This document shows positions 48,896 through 59,727 of a stretch of DNA of 64,000 nt, piece after piece (the stretch's first letter is position 1; the number at the start of each line of letters is the position of its first letter). The notes under the pieces were generated by a model, which was not told the DNA's origin, did no database searches, and saw only the letters and a list, made by a program, of their open reading frames with translations. Origin of the DNA: Setophaga petechia (lineage: Eukaryota > Chordata > Aves > Passeriformes > Parulidae). The position numbers and the translations under genes were made by a program. The DNA lies in NCBI GenBank assembly GCA_024362935.1, contig JANCRA010000018.1, positions 124,001-188,000 of the forward strand, in the 5' to 3' direction.

Positions 48896-50544
48896 CATCC
48901 TTGTGGGATTTGTTTAGGGGAGACTGAGTTTTCCTGAAATCTTCAGTAAATGTGTCTTGTAGTAAACAGGTTTCAAAGAGACAGAGCTGCCACAATTTCA
49001 GCTTTGAGCAGTGAACACTGTAAATATAAATTGCCATTATAAAATGCAGTAATTGTGATTTCCAGGAGTTTAACTTTCCTATTTTATCCTGCTGTTTATA
49101 CCCAACCAAGAGCTGGAGTGATTTAAAAATACATAGATTCACTCAAATGCTCACTAATACACTGTTTAATTCAAATTGTCCTTAAATAGCTTCCTAAATT
49201 TTATTTCATTTTGTTATTTTTCGATTTATTGCTGCTTTAGTTCATAAAGCTGCTGGATTCCAAAATCTGAATTACAGTCCCTCTCTCTTTTTTTTTACTA
49301 CAATAAGTTGTATACAAGTATTCTTGATTACTTTCCTTTAGTTCCTCGTGAAATAATAAAGTAACAGCTTTTTATGCTCTATTTAAATTTTGAGTGCCAG
49401 CCAAGCTCCGTCTCTCCCTGTTTTATCATCCATTTCAAGTGAGTTTTGTAATCAGCTCTGCCCTGCACATCATAAAGCCTCCCCTCACTGTCCGTGCTGA
49501 TAACTCCAGAGATTTCCAGGCTGGGATATTGTTGGTCATGCTTCCCTGGCTCAGCTTCCCCCAAGAATCCAGCCCTTAGGAAATTCATGTTCCCTGCTCC
49601 TGAGGTTACCCAGATTCCAGGAGCAGATGGTTCCGTGGAATTTCCAAGGTCAGCGCTCAAGGAGCTGGGAAAACTTTCACTGAACATTTCCATGCTCCAC
49701 AACCTCAGTAGCTTCTCCCTCTGATGAGTTTATTTGGTTGGTCTTGGGCTCTTTTTCTCCCTGAATGGTCTCTTACTTTTCAATAAAAGCCCTAAAAGGA
49801 GAAGATTTCATTTTAAGTCCTGATATTAGCTCAAAACAAGGCTCCTGTTGGTTTGAAAGGACCTTTCACCCTTCTCAGGGCTCCTCATGATGCCAATGTT
49901 TGTTCTTCTGGTACCATGCAACCCAAACCTGGTAGTACCTTCAATTCAAGTCACAGGAGATAAAAAATAAACCAGAGTGACTCTGGACATCAAATTATGG
50001 CTGTGATGATTCAAAGGATGGGGTGAAAATTGCAGAACTCAACCCTTTCAAAACCCCTACATGACAGGAAAAACCTGATCCCCCTCAGCAATCTTCTCTC
50101 CTGACAAATGTCTGAGAAACTAAAAGCAAACAAATTGATGGGAAACTAAAATTCCCCCTCACAAATGCTGTTTTTTGGTTATGTTCCCCCATCAGCAATG
50201 GGCTGATGTTGCCAATGAAAAACGTGGATTATTGCTGTGAAAAGAATCTCTGCAGAGGAGGCATCGAGCTCCATTCAGCTCCAAGAAATGGTGCTTAACT
50301 GGGGCTATAAAATGAAAAGGCAGCAGCAGGGAGAGCACAGCACTGGGAGCTGGGTTGTTATGCTCAGATTTGAACATCAGCAAGGAGTAAGATGCAAAAT
50401 GTGATTTCTGAACATCTCCAGAAGCCTGTGCTCTTAAAATGGATTCATTTCAGGAGACACTGCAATGTCTCTATCCCCACAACGACTCACTAACCCTCTT
50501 ATTGTGCTTAAATGTTATTATTGAGAGTTTTATTCATAACACTT
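48896..50544. other. Unique sequence, no gene recognised
   Basis: Short frames only. Confidence 0.4.
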
Positions 50545-51075
50545 TTATTTTTCTTGTGTTTTCCAAAATGCTTCCATGTCAAAAATTACCTCACTTTTAA
50601 TGTCATAGTTGATACTTAAATTTTGTCTTTTTTTCCAAACTTTGTCTTTTAAAGAACAGCTCAAAAATTTGTCATGTGGCTGCTGCATTAACGCTGAATA
50701 GATATGAAAATTCTCCTCCTGAATTTTTTCCAGCAGCACTTGTAGCAAATCTGTCTTTTTGAGGTCGTTTCCCTCCTTATTTAGACCCCCAAACCTTGTT
50801 AGCAGACCCTGATGTGGGATTTTGGTTGCTTTTCTCTCTGCCCCAGCATGGTTTTGCCTGGCCTTACCCACCTGAGGATCCAAAATCCCTTCTAAGGCAC
50901 AGCATTGGATCTCTCCAATTTTTGGAGGATGTAGTCTCCTTTTTATCCCAATTTCCAGCCACATTTCCCTTCTCTCTTTCCCCACTGGCTGAGGTACTTG
51001 AGAGGCACAGACTTCCCAGAACACCTGATACCAGAGATTTCCCTCTAATGTAAAACCCTCCCTTTTAATTTTCAA
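50545..51075 (-). CDS. Unidentified 176-residue open frame (doubtful coding)
   Basis: This is the longest open frame outside the tandem arrays and CR1. It starts with Met, is rich in Lys, Glu and Gln, and shows no signal peptide, membrane segment or domain I recognise. A polyadenylation-type AATAAA follows the stop codon by about a dozen bases on the minus strand. Its central third (50743-50904) is duplicated at 51113-51274, where the same frame is also open. The duplicated part contains CTCAG followed by GTGGGTAAGG, which looks like a splice donor, so if transcribed it need not be read through. A frame this long can occur by chance in such sequence. I include it because it is the only non-repetitive frame of this size, not because I can support a product. 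Confidence 0.15.
   Translation of the reverse strand: MKIKREGFTLEGNLWYQVFWEVCASQVPQPVGKERREMWLEIGIKRRLHPPKIGEIQCCALEGILDPQVGKARQNHAGAERKATKIPHQGLLTRFGGLNKEGNDLKKTDLLQVLLEKIQEENFHIYSALMQQPHDKFLSCSLKDKVWKKRQNLSINYDIKSEVIFDMEAFWKTQEK
50743..50904. repeat. Direct repeat, first 162-bp copy
   Basis: Matches 51113-51274, 370 bp downstream, with three substitutions and no gap by eye. Confidence 0.95.
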
Positions 51076-51112
51076 TACTTACTGAATTTAGATTTTTCTT
51101 TTCACAGATTTT

Positions 51113-51274
51113 TAGCAAATCTGTCTTTTCGAGGTTGTTTCCCTCCTTATTTAGACCCCCAAACCTTGTTAGCAGACCCTGATGTGGGATTTTGGTTGCT
51201 TTTCTCTCTGCCCCAGCACGGTTTTGCCTGGCCTTACCCACCTGAGGATCCAAAATCCCTTCTAAGGCACAGCA
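51113..51274. repeat. Direct repeat, second 162-bp copy
   Basis: Partner of 50743-50904. It begins TAGCAAATCTGTC and ends AAGGCACAGCA. Just beyond it lies the dispersed repeat at 51295. Confidence 0.95.
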
Positions 51275-51294
51275 AGGACTCAGTGCACTGAACA

Positions 51295-51391
51295 TCCCCA
51301 AGGCTTCCTCAGGACAGTTTTCCCCACATACAGGGGGGATATTTTACATCTGCTTCAATTCCAAGCAGGAATATTTTGCAGATGAGTTATT
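51295..51391 (-). repeat. Dispersed repeat, inverse partner of 48.8 kb
   Basis: Reverse complement matches 48787-48895. Confidence 0.75.
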
Positions 51392-52035
51392 ATTTGTGTG
51401 AGCAAGGGCTGAACCTCCTCTGCAGGGCCGGGCTGAAAACGCTTCAAGCCAGGGAGTTCTGCTGGAGCTCTGACACGTTCCCTGCCTGCTCCCAGCGTTC
51501 CCCTTGCTCTGTTTGGTTTCATCCTTTCCCTTTTGTGTGGTTTTTGTTTGAAGGGAAGGTCAGGGAGCCGCTGGTGCCCCGGCAGAGCGGGAGGGAGCTG
51601 CGGCGAGAGCGCCTGCAAGGGAACTTCAGAGGGGAACAAAGGCAGCTGGCAGGACCCAGAGGTCCAAGGCACAGCCCTCTGGAAACAAGAGGTCAGGTGG
51701 GGCTTTCAAATTGTGTGTGGCTTTCAAATTGCGTGTGGCTTTCTCCTGGCTTTGATGGAAAGTTCTTTTGGAGCTCAGCCCTCGGAGTGAGGGCAGGGTT
51801 TGCAGCGGCGCTGGTGTTTCTGCTTTCTCATCAGGGCTGCACACTCTGCAGCAGCCCCAGCTTTTTATTTGGCTGCTCAGAAGCCTGTGGAGAGGAGAGT
51901 GAATGATCCCCTTCAATGACAAATTGACTGTGGGGGTGAAGTGCACACACAGAAAATTAATTATAAAAAGTCAAAAATTAAAGCTTTACTTCTGAGGATT
52001 TCCTCCTTCCTTCCTCCTCCAGAATGGGGAAGGCC
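51392..52035. other. Unique sequence with a local CpG cluster
   Basis: 51570-51615 has several CpG dinucleotides (GCCGCTGG, CCCCGGCAGAGCGGGA, GCGGCGAGAGCGC) in an otherwise CpG-poor window, but it is far too short for a CpG island. TCAAATTGNGTGTGGCTT is repeated near 51707-51735. No gene recognised. Confidence 0.45.
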
Positions 52036-52462
52036 GAGGTGGAGCTGCCTGGGACAGCTCAGAGATTTTTGGTTGGTTCTCACTTTGTGGAGCTCCACAC
52101 GGTGCTCTGAGCACACAAAATGTGAAGAGGTGAGGTTTTCCTTGAGGTGGAGCTGCCTGGGACAGCTCAGAGTTTTTTGGTTGGTTCTCACTTTGTGGGG
52201 CTCCACACGGTGCTCTGAGCACACAAAATGTGGAAAGGTGAGGTTTTCCTTGAGGTGGAGCTGCCTGGGACAGCTCAGAGATTTTTGGTTGGTTCTCACT
52301 TTGTGGGGCTCCACACGGTGCTCTGAGCACACAAAATGTGGAAAGGTGAGGTTTTCCTTGAGGTGGAGCTACCTCAGAACCCTCATTTTGGTTGATTTTC
52401 ACTTTGTGGAGCTCCACACGGTGCTCTGAGCACAGAAAATATGGAGAGGTGAGGTTTTCCTC
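52036..52462. repeat. 108-bp tandem repeat, four copies
   Basis: Units start at 52036, 52144, 52252 and 52360; the last is the most diverged. Each contains the perfect palindrome GTGGAGCTCCAC (or GTGGGGCTCCAC) and, four bases on, GTGCTCTGAGCAC, whose arms pair around one base. 108 is a multiple of three, so long frames stay open on both strands (162 residues plus, 188 residues minus). They repeat with the unit and are not evidence of a gene. Confidence 0.95.
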
Positions 52463-52587
52463 CAGCTGGGCACCTGAGGGGACTCCATAACACACAGGGA
52501 AGCAGCTGCACTTGGAATATTTATAAATAACATAATGGATCTGGAGAAACACTCCAAATAGTCCCTGTTTTGAGTTAAAAATTCAAA

Positions 52588-53128
52588 CAATGGAATGGTT
52601 TGGGTTGGAAGGGATGCTAAAGGTCTCATTCCAACCCCATGCCAGGATTTCTTTCACCTGGTTTCATGTTTCTGATGAACTCGTTCATGTTCTGGTGAAC
52701 AGAGGTTGTGAAATGCATTCAGGTTTTCAGCCCCCATTTAGGTTTACTCAAATTTTAAATACTTTTATAGATTTTGTTCCCCATTTCATGGCCTGTTTTC
52801 CTCCTAGACTTCTGTGCTCAGTTGAAGTTCATGAGGCTGTTGTGAGGATACAAGCGTAGAAGCTGTAGAAATTTTAAAAATCATTAATTATGCATTTTAA
52901 TCAGAAAAAACCCCCATAATCTGAATAAATAACCACCCCCTGCCATGGGCAGGGACAAGTCCCACCCTCCAGGCTGCTCCAAGCCCCATTCAAGCTGGCC
53001 TTGGGCACTTCCAGGGATGGGCACCTTGTGCCAGTCCCTCCCACCCTCACAGGGAACAATTTCTAACTAATATCCCATCCAACCCTGCTCTCTTTTGGCT
53101 TGAAGCCATTCCTACTTATCCTGTCATG
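52588..53128 (-). mobile_element. CR1 tail split by an insertion of about 285 bp
   Basis: 52588-52646 holds the outer end of a reverse CR1 (TGGAATGGTTTGGGTTGGAA). 52931-53128 holds the next part (CCCCTGCCATGGGCAGGGAC to AATATCCCATCCAACCCTGC). The two overlap by about 13 bases around AACCCC..TGCCA, as a target duplication would produce. The inserted 52647-52930 is AT-rich and not recognised. Confidence 0.6.
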
Positions 53129-53825
53129 TAAAAAAAAAAAATATCTATGGAGCATTGGCAATTTCCATTTCTTTACCTTTTCTCCCTTATTTTTCTTGGC
53201 AGCACGGTTGCAGAAGGGTGATACTCTGACATTCTGCAAAGGACAGCAATTGGATTTTTTGCTGCTTCCAAATTGATTTGGGTTTCAAACATGACTCAAC
53301 AGACATACAAATCTTACTTAAACCTGTCAGATCCAGAATAAAATGTATCAGTTGATACAGAGTGACATTTTTAACTGAGATGTTTGATTTGCAAAAATGT
53401 TCTCAGTCCCAGCTTTTTTTTCCCTCATGAACTGTAAAAGGAGTAGTTTTGGACATTTCTTACATATCTGAGTGGGCAACGATTGCTTGATTGCTTTACC
53501 AGAGCAATAGATGACATAATTAAATAATGAGGCTTTAAATGTTTATATTTTGTAAATGCAAGGGCGAGGCTTTAATTATTAAATTCAAATTAAATTTAAT
53601 CATTAAATTCAAATCAATAAAGCAGATTGTCTGCATGACAAAATTCTGAAGGCTGACAATGTTCCTGGAATGAGGCTGGACTTGATCAAAACACAAAACT
53701 GAGAGAAATTGTGAAAATTTTTATAAAAAACACATGGACCAAGAGCTGATTGCTTCTGAACCAAGTAAACAGGGTTATCCCAAAATCCATTCAGACTTCC
53801 AAATCCTTGCTGTTCACTGCCTCAG
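53129..53825. other. Unique AT-rich sequence
   Basis: No gene recognised. Confidence 0.4.
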
Positions 53826-54030
53826 AATCCTGGAATGGTTTGGGGTGGGAGGGAATGTTAAAGCCCATCCCATTCCCTCCCTCCTTGGGCAGGGCCATCT
53901 TCCACCAGCCCAGGCTGCTCCAAGCCAACCTGGCCTTGAATATTTCCAGGACTGGGGCATCCCTTCCCTTTCTGGGCAAACCACAAAGGTTTTTTCCCAT
54001 TTTTTCCCCACCCTCAAAGACTTTGTTTTT
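53826..54030 (-). mobile_element. CR1 tail
   Basis: Reverse-oriented: CCTGGAATGGTTTGGGGTGG, TGTTAAAGCCCATCCCATTC, GGCTGCTCCAAGCCAACCTG, then a T-rich degenerate part. Confidence 0.8.
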
Positions 54031-55661
54031 ATTTTATCCAAAGTCAGGGCTATGGAGTCACCACTGGTGCTTTTTGTGATGGCTTTGTGGTCTGCACTGA
54101 AATTACAAATTTAAATCAGTGAAGTTAAGAGCAGTTGCAGCAGCACAGATCCATCACCCTGCTGAGGCTGATCGATGTCTGGGGCTGGTGAAGGGGTGGG
54201 TTCAGTTCCCCACCAGCTTGGGGAAAATAAAATCTCAATTCATACATCAGCACCAGCAATCTTGAGGAGAACTTGGTGTTAATCATGTCTGAAATGCCCC
54301 AAACCATGTGAATGAGCAGCAATGACCTGGTTCTATGAAAAAAGGAAAAAAAAAAATGTACAGAAAAACCTACTCAAGCTGTTTTAATTGATTGTTCAGT
54401 CACCTGCAAATGATGCCCCTGGCCATGAAATGCAAATTGGCCTCGAAATATTCTTGTTCCTGTGAGGAGAACGAGGTCTGGTGCTCTTGGGATCTCAATC
54501 AGCTTGGCTTGGGAGCCTCTCCTCTGCACAGAGTTATTTATACAATGTGAATATACAGATTATTATATAAATTATATATTTAAATGGAGATGTCTCATCT
54601 ATTTGTATCATCCCCTCGGTGTCCATGGCAGGAAAAGTGGGAAACTAGAGACAGGACTCTGCCATCATTTATTTTCCAGATTGTCCCCTCAAATCCTGGG
54701 ATATTTGCTGCATGTTTGAGCTTTTGGGGTGTTTTCTCCAACCATATCTTCAGTTATCTAAATGATAATGTTTTTCTTTCTTCCTTTGAGAGACAATCTG
54801 ATACTATAATCTAATTTCACAATCTAATATGTCACTGTCAGAGAGATATTTCCCTTTAAGCTGTGCTCCCTTTCATTACCCTACATAATTTTCCCCTTCT
54901 TCAGCTCATTCATCAAACATTTATATGCAGTTTATGCACCTATTTACTCATTACTTAGCCCAATTTTACACCCTTAACTCATCCTTCAGTCTTCAAGTAT
55001 TTACCCTAAAGGTTTATTGCAGCTCAGAATGTGATTTGATTGCTAGTGAAGAAAAAAGATTAATTTTTCCTGATTTATGTCACCGTAACTGTATTAGAAC
55101 ATTACCTGTCTTATTTATCCAGTGTCAGTGCATGGAGAATTATGAAAAAAAGTACAGGAATTGGTCTGTTGGGCTTGTGTTGCACTTTGGGCAGAAGTTG
55201 CTAATCTGAAGTGACATCCAGCTGAAAAGCAGCAAAGAGCACTGGGCCAGAATTGCTGTGCCTTGGTGAAATCCTATTTTCCTTCTTTTTACTCTGGTTA
55301 TTGCACAGGAGAGGAAAAATTTTGGTCTGTGGGGCAGAACCCAAAAAGTTCATAAATATGGATTTCTGAGTACGGGTATGTGTGGACATGTGGATGGTAA
55401 AGAGAACAGGTGCTGCTTGGAGACAACCAGAAAATAACAATAATCAGTGTTTTTCACATCTTTAAATTAACATTTCTGCATTCTTTTTGCCTCAGTTTGG
55501 AAAACAGACCCGTTCTGCATTTTGTTACTTTAGAGCTGCTCAGAGGGCTCTGCTGGTGTGAATCCTCTGCTCTGGCTCTGTGCTCCTGCCCTGTCCCAGC
55601 CCTATTAGAGGAAATCTTTGTTATTGACCCCAGCAGTGTGTGAGCTGCCACAGGGCCGTGC
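54031..55661. other. Unique sequence, no gene recognised
   Basis: Short frames only; AT-rich between 54550 and 55150. Confidence 0.4.
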
Positions 55662-55789
55662 TGAGCAGCCCAATTTATTGATATAATTCCTGCTGAGCAG
55701 CCCAATTTATTGATAAAATTCCTGCTGAGCAGCCCAATTTATTGATATCATTCCTGCTGAGCAGCCCAGTTTATGGATGTTGTTCATGC
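55662..55789. repeat. 32-bp tandem repeat, four copies
   Basis: TGAGCAGCCCAATTTATTGA plus an AT-rich remainder starts at 55662, 55694, 55726 and 55758. The fourth copy is diverged. Confidence 0.95.
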
Positions 55790-57051
55790 TCCTGAGGCAG
55801 AGGGGCTCCTGTGCAGCTGGCTGCTGAGGGAGGCAGGTCCAGCCCTCTGCTCTGGTGGTCTGGGGTGTGCTCAGGAAAGGGAAAATGTGATTTCTTTGGA
55901 ACTCTGCAAATCTTTATTCCTGGCTGGGAACAAGTGTTTGGGGGCAGTGGTGTGTGGGCCAGTGTTGGATGTGCTGCTGCAACCCCAGCCCGAGTCTCTG
56001 GGGATGAAGGGAGGCAGCTTCTGTCAATTCTTTCTGATTTTAAATCATATTTTTTCAGGCATGAAGCAGTTTTAATAATTCCCCAAGAATATCTGGTAGA
56101 AAGAGCTGGAAAGTGCACGATGGGCCCATATAACATCTTCATTTTTCAGGCCAAGGGAGACATTTTCTCCCACAGGTGTTGTCTCTTTGCTGGGTTTCCC
56201 TTCCCACGAGTATTATTCCACATTTTTGGAGCCTTTTCCAGCCTCCAGCTCCTCTTGGCACCTCTCAAACTCTGCAGCAGCCCAAGACTTTGGGTTTGTC
56301 AGCATCCCCAAGGTGCCAAAGCCACCCCACTGCAGAGCCCACCCCTCCAGCAAAGGCACTGACCTTCTCCTCAGATATAAAGATTTCCTTCATAAACGAC
56401 AGAGAGAACAAATGGCTGGAATTCACATCAAAACCAGCACAGAGGGGAAAATCAATTTACAGTGACTGCCCTCCTTAGAACTTCAAAACTCTGGCATTGT
56501 GCTACCTGTGTTTATTTGTCCCTCTTTATTCCTCACAATTGTTACACATTCTTGTTGTTTCAGTGGTTTTCCTGCTGGCTCAGCTCAGTTTTGTGTTGCA
56601 GTTGTTCCCTGTGCTTTTGGGGTTTTTTCTTCTCTTTTCTGTGCAGCTCCTCGTGTTGAGAAAAGCATCACCTGCAGCTCTGTGCTCACTCACCTGGGCT
56701 GAACGGGGAGAAATCAGGTGAAAAAAAGGGAAAGGTTGGAAAACTTCACAGGTGTGGTACTAAAACATCACCCCTGACAGCTGGATTTCAAACCTGGACA
56801 GTGCTTTGCTTTATTTACTTATTTATGTGTTGATTTTCCAACCAGAAACTGCCCTGCCAAGCTCCCAGCTGACTAAAACTGTGACTTTCCCTTCCCAGAA
56901 CCAGTAAATAAAAAGGAGAATGTGGTGTCAGCACTGTCAGTCTTGTCCCTTATAAATTTTACCACCATATTTAAAGGAAAAACCAAGAGGGATTCAGGTT
57001 TTTATGTTAAAAATTGTGAGTTTAATTTCATATTTTTGTTTTCCCCCACAG
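55790..57051. other. Unique sequence upstream of the possible exon
   Basis: A 183-residue frame at 55811-56362 overlaps frames on both strands and has no domain. Nothing recognised. Confidence 0.4.
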
Positions 57052-57234
57052 AAGAAGGTGTTGAGGAGAAAGAATGTTGTGGGGCTGAACAGAAGAACAT
57101 TCTTCAGGGATGGACAAGGAGATTTCAGATTAATTTATTCCCTCATTTTATTTATTTAGAAGAGGATGAATTTAACCTACCACAGAATGTTGGCCACAAT
57201 ACATTTTTCTGGGATAAAAGAAAGAATTTAAAAA
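57052..57234 (+). CDS. Possible internal exon, 61 codons, unknown protein
   Basis: A pyrimidine-rich acceptor TTTTTGTTTTCCCCCACAG precedes 57052 and a consensus donor GTAAGT follows 57234. The 183 bp between are open in one frame, entering and leaving in the same phase (one base of a codon before each intron), so the exon could be included or skipped without shifting the frame. The encoded segment is acidic at its start (EEGVEEKE), has a Cys pair (ECCGAEQ) and is mixed hydrophobic and charged after that (EEDEFNLPQNVGHNTFFWDK). A second acceptor-like site, TTTTATTTATTTAG, lies inside it at about 57162. I do not recognise the protein, no neighbouring exon could be identified, and chance remains likely. 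Confidence 0.25.
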
Positions 57235-57961
57235 GTAAGTGAGAACAAATTACAGCAAAAGTTTAGTTTTTCTATCTTTTAGAGAAGACTGCACCAGAAA
57301 TAAATATGTTTAAACAATTTCTAAGGCAGTCACTGTTCCAGTTCAAAGATTCAGAAATAACTGAGCTACTTTTACTCATTTGCACTTTTAGTCCAGATTT
57401 TTCATTTGTTTGAGTTAAAATAGCCTTAAAGTTGTTCCTTTAGTACAAAGCTTTTTATATGTCTTTAGGTAAGATCTTTATCTTCTCAATTTGGAGGTTT
57501 TGATCCCTTGTAAAACACTGGCTATAAATGAGAAAATATGGTCCTTTCAACAGTGACCAAGGAAGGGAACTTTATAATGCTCTTCTGTTCAACTTCTGAG
57601 CCTGAAATTTCTAAAAAGAAAGATAAATAAGAGAGCTGGGGAGTGCAAATAAAAGAGTGAGAGGTTTATGCTGCTGGTTGCCAGGAATGCTGAATGCATT
57701 GGGGTTGGAGGGAAGGAACAACAATAAAACACCAGGCTGCAAATCCAGGCAGGGATTTCATGGCAAGTAGAGGAACTAATTGTTCTTGTCAGGCCTCAAA
57801 TGTAAATGAAGGTGTGGTGGGGATGAATCCCAGAATTCCCAGGCTGGTTGTGTCTGGTCAAGGATAAGCAGAGGCTGTGATTCATATTCATGGGAGAGAG
57901 AACTCCCAGAAATTTCCAGAAGGTTTTATAGGAGCTGCAGCTCTCCTGTGCTGAGGTCACC
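57235..57961. other. Unique AT-rich sequence
   Basis: No gene recognised. Confidence 0.4.
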
Positions 57962-58165
57962 TACAGGGATTGGAATCCCAGAATTGTTTGGGTTGGAGGG
58001 ACTTAAAACTCATCAAATTCCACCCCTGCCATGGCAGGGACACCTCCCACTGTCCCAGGGTGCTCCAATCCCAATCCAAGCTGGCCTTGGGCACTTCAGG
58101 GATCCTCCCCACCCTCCCAGCCAGGAATTCATTCCCAATATCCCAGGGAATCCCACTGGGCCCTG
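57962..58165 (-). mobile_element. CR1 tail
   Basis: Reverse-oriented: AATCCCAGAATTGTTTGGGT, CCCCTGCCATGGCAGGGACA, CCAATATCCCAGGGAATCCC. It lacks the usual middle part between GGGATC and CTCCCCACC. Confidence 0.85.
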
Positions 58166-58299
58166 AGACAACAGAAAATGAGAGCCCTTGATGCTTCCTG
58201 TTCTAGGACTGTGCCTCCACTCAGCCAGAGCTTGGTGGGTGGGGATGCTGTTGGTTAATTGATTTTTTGGTGGAGTTTTATTGTTCATGGACACGTGGG

Positions 58300-58535
58300 A
58301 ATGGCTTCCCCCTGCCAGAGGGAAGGGATTGATGGGATATTGGGAAGAAATTCCTCTTTGTGAGGAGAGAATTCCCAGAGCAGCTGTGGCTGCCCCTGGA
58401 TCCCTGGCAGTGCCCAAGGCCAGGCTGGACAGGGTTTGGAGCAACCTGGGACAGTGGAATTTGTCCCTACACACAGCAGGGGTGACACTGGGTGTTCCTC
58501 AATGTCCCTTCCAATCCCATCCATTCCATGATTTT
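58300..58535 (+). mobile_element. CR1 3' end
   Basis: Forward: GGATATTGGGAAGAAATTCC, CAGAGCAGCTGTGGCTGCCC, CCCAAGGCCAGGCTGGACAG, ending CATTCCATGATTTT. It lies head to head with the copy at 57.96 kb. Confidence 0.85.
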
Positions 58536-59727
58536 AAGCTGCCCACTTTCACTGATAGGATTACATCCCGTTTCAAGGTACAGGAATTATTTTTTAGAAG
58601 CAATGGTTGCAGAAATTAAAATATTTTGGTTTTGTGCCTTCAAATGAATTTTTAATATTCCATTTCTTAATTAAGAAGGGCAGGAAAAAAAAAGGAATTC
58701 TTCAGGGTAAAGTCAGAATATATGGTTTGATATTTTAAAAGTGCTCAAAAATTTAGAAAGCTTAATGAAGTAATAAAGCAGAAAATATATTCCCTCTGTT
58801 CCCATTTATTTTCTTTATTTTCCACAATCTTGGGACCCTCCAAAGTTTCCAGGGAAGGTGTAGGAGCAGTGACCAAACTTTTCCTGATTGCCTCCAGTGC
58901 CTCAGCAGTGCTCCATGGCCCTGGGGATCTGTAAATCATGGACCAGGAGCAATAAAAGCTGCAGGATAACTCATTTAAAAGTTACTTTGTGGAAATGATG
59001 ATTGCTGAGTCTTGCAGCAATATTCACATGAATTGTCTCTTGACTTGGATTGAGTCAATTAAAGCTACTTAATTAGTGCAGTTAGTAATCATCTGCTAAA
59101 ATTACAGACATTCTTTTGTGCCCAGGTTTGTCTGTTTTAATAACATTTTAAAACCATTTTAAAAAATGACCCTGTGCAGATGAATTTGGTTAAGCATTTT
59201 CTTTAAGTTGCTTTTGCACTAAAGGACAACTAAGAAATATTTTAATATCTGAGACTTCTTTCAGAAATATAATTCCTATTTTCTACAGTATTATGGTTAC
59301 TGCTTTGATTCCTTGTTACCTTTCATGGTTAAATCTTCTAAACTGCGAATTGCATCCATTTTCCTTGGCATTTTTTGTTTGTTTTCCCAATTAATTTATT
59401 AATCCTGAAACACCATCGACTTTCCTTATGGGAAATGTCATTTAGTGCACCAGACTCAACTCTTAGATTGCACTTTGATTTTGAAGTAATCTGTTCCCTT
59501 TTGGAAGAGGTTACAGGACAAGGAAAACAGATAGACCTAAATTAAACATAAATTTTATGTTAAATTCCCTGTAAATTCTCTCTGGAAGAACCGTGCCAAA
59601 GGGAGAACAGGCTCCAGACTGCCTGGGAATTGGTGAGAGGGACTTTGGGTCATTACAGGAAAGGCAGTTCTGTAACAAAGCTCTGGGATATTGATCCCGC
59701 TGAAGTTCCATAAACATCACAAGACGT
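58536..59727. other. Unique AT-rich sequence
   Basis: 59035-59165 has several TAATTA-like homeodomain-type motifs (AGCTACTTAATTAGTGCAGT). It could be a conserved non-coding element, which cannot be tested here. No gene recognised. Confidence 0.35.

Noticed and set aside
51570..51615. CpG island or promoter
   Set aside because: Under 50 bp of CpG-rich sequence with no extension on either side.
51941..52552. Frames of 123 to 188 residues on both strands
   Set aside because: They come from the 108-bp repeat, open in several phases on both strands with identical repeats.
55811..56362. 183-residue plus-strand frame
   Set aside because: It overlaps a 123-residue minus-strand frame and two other plus-strand frames, has no domain, and its composition does not differ from the surroundings.
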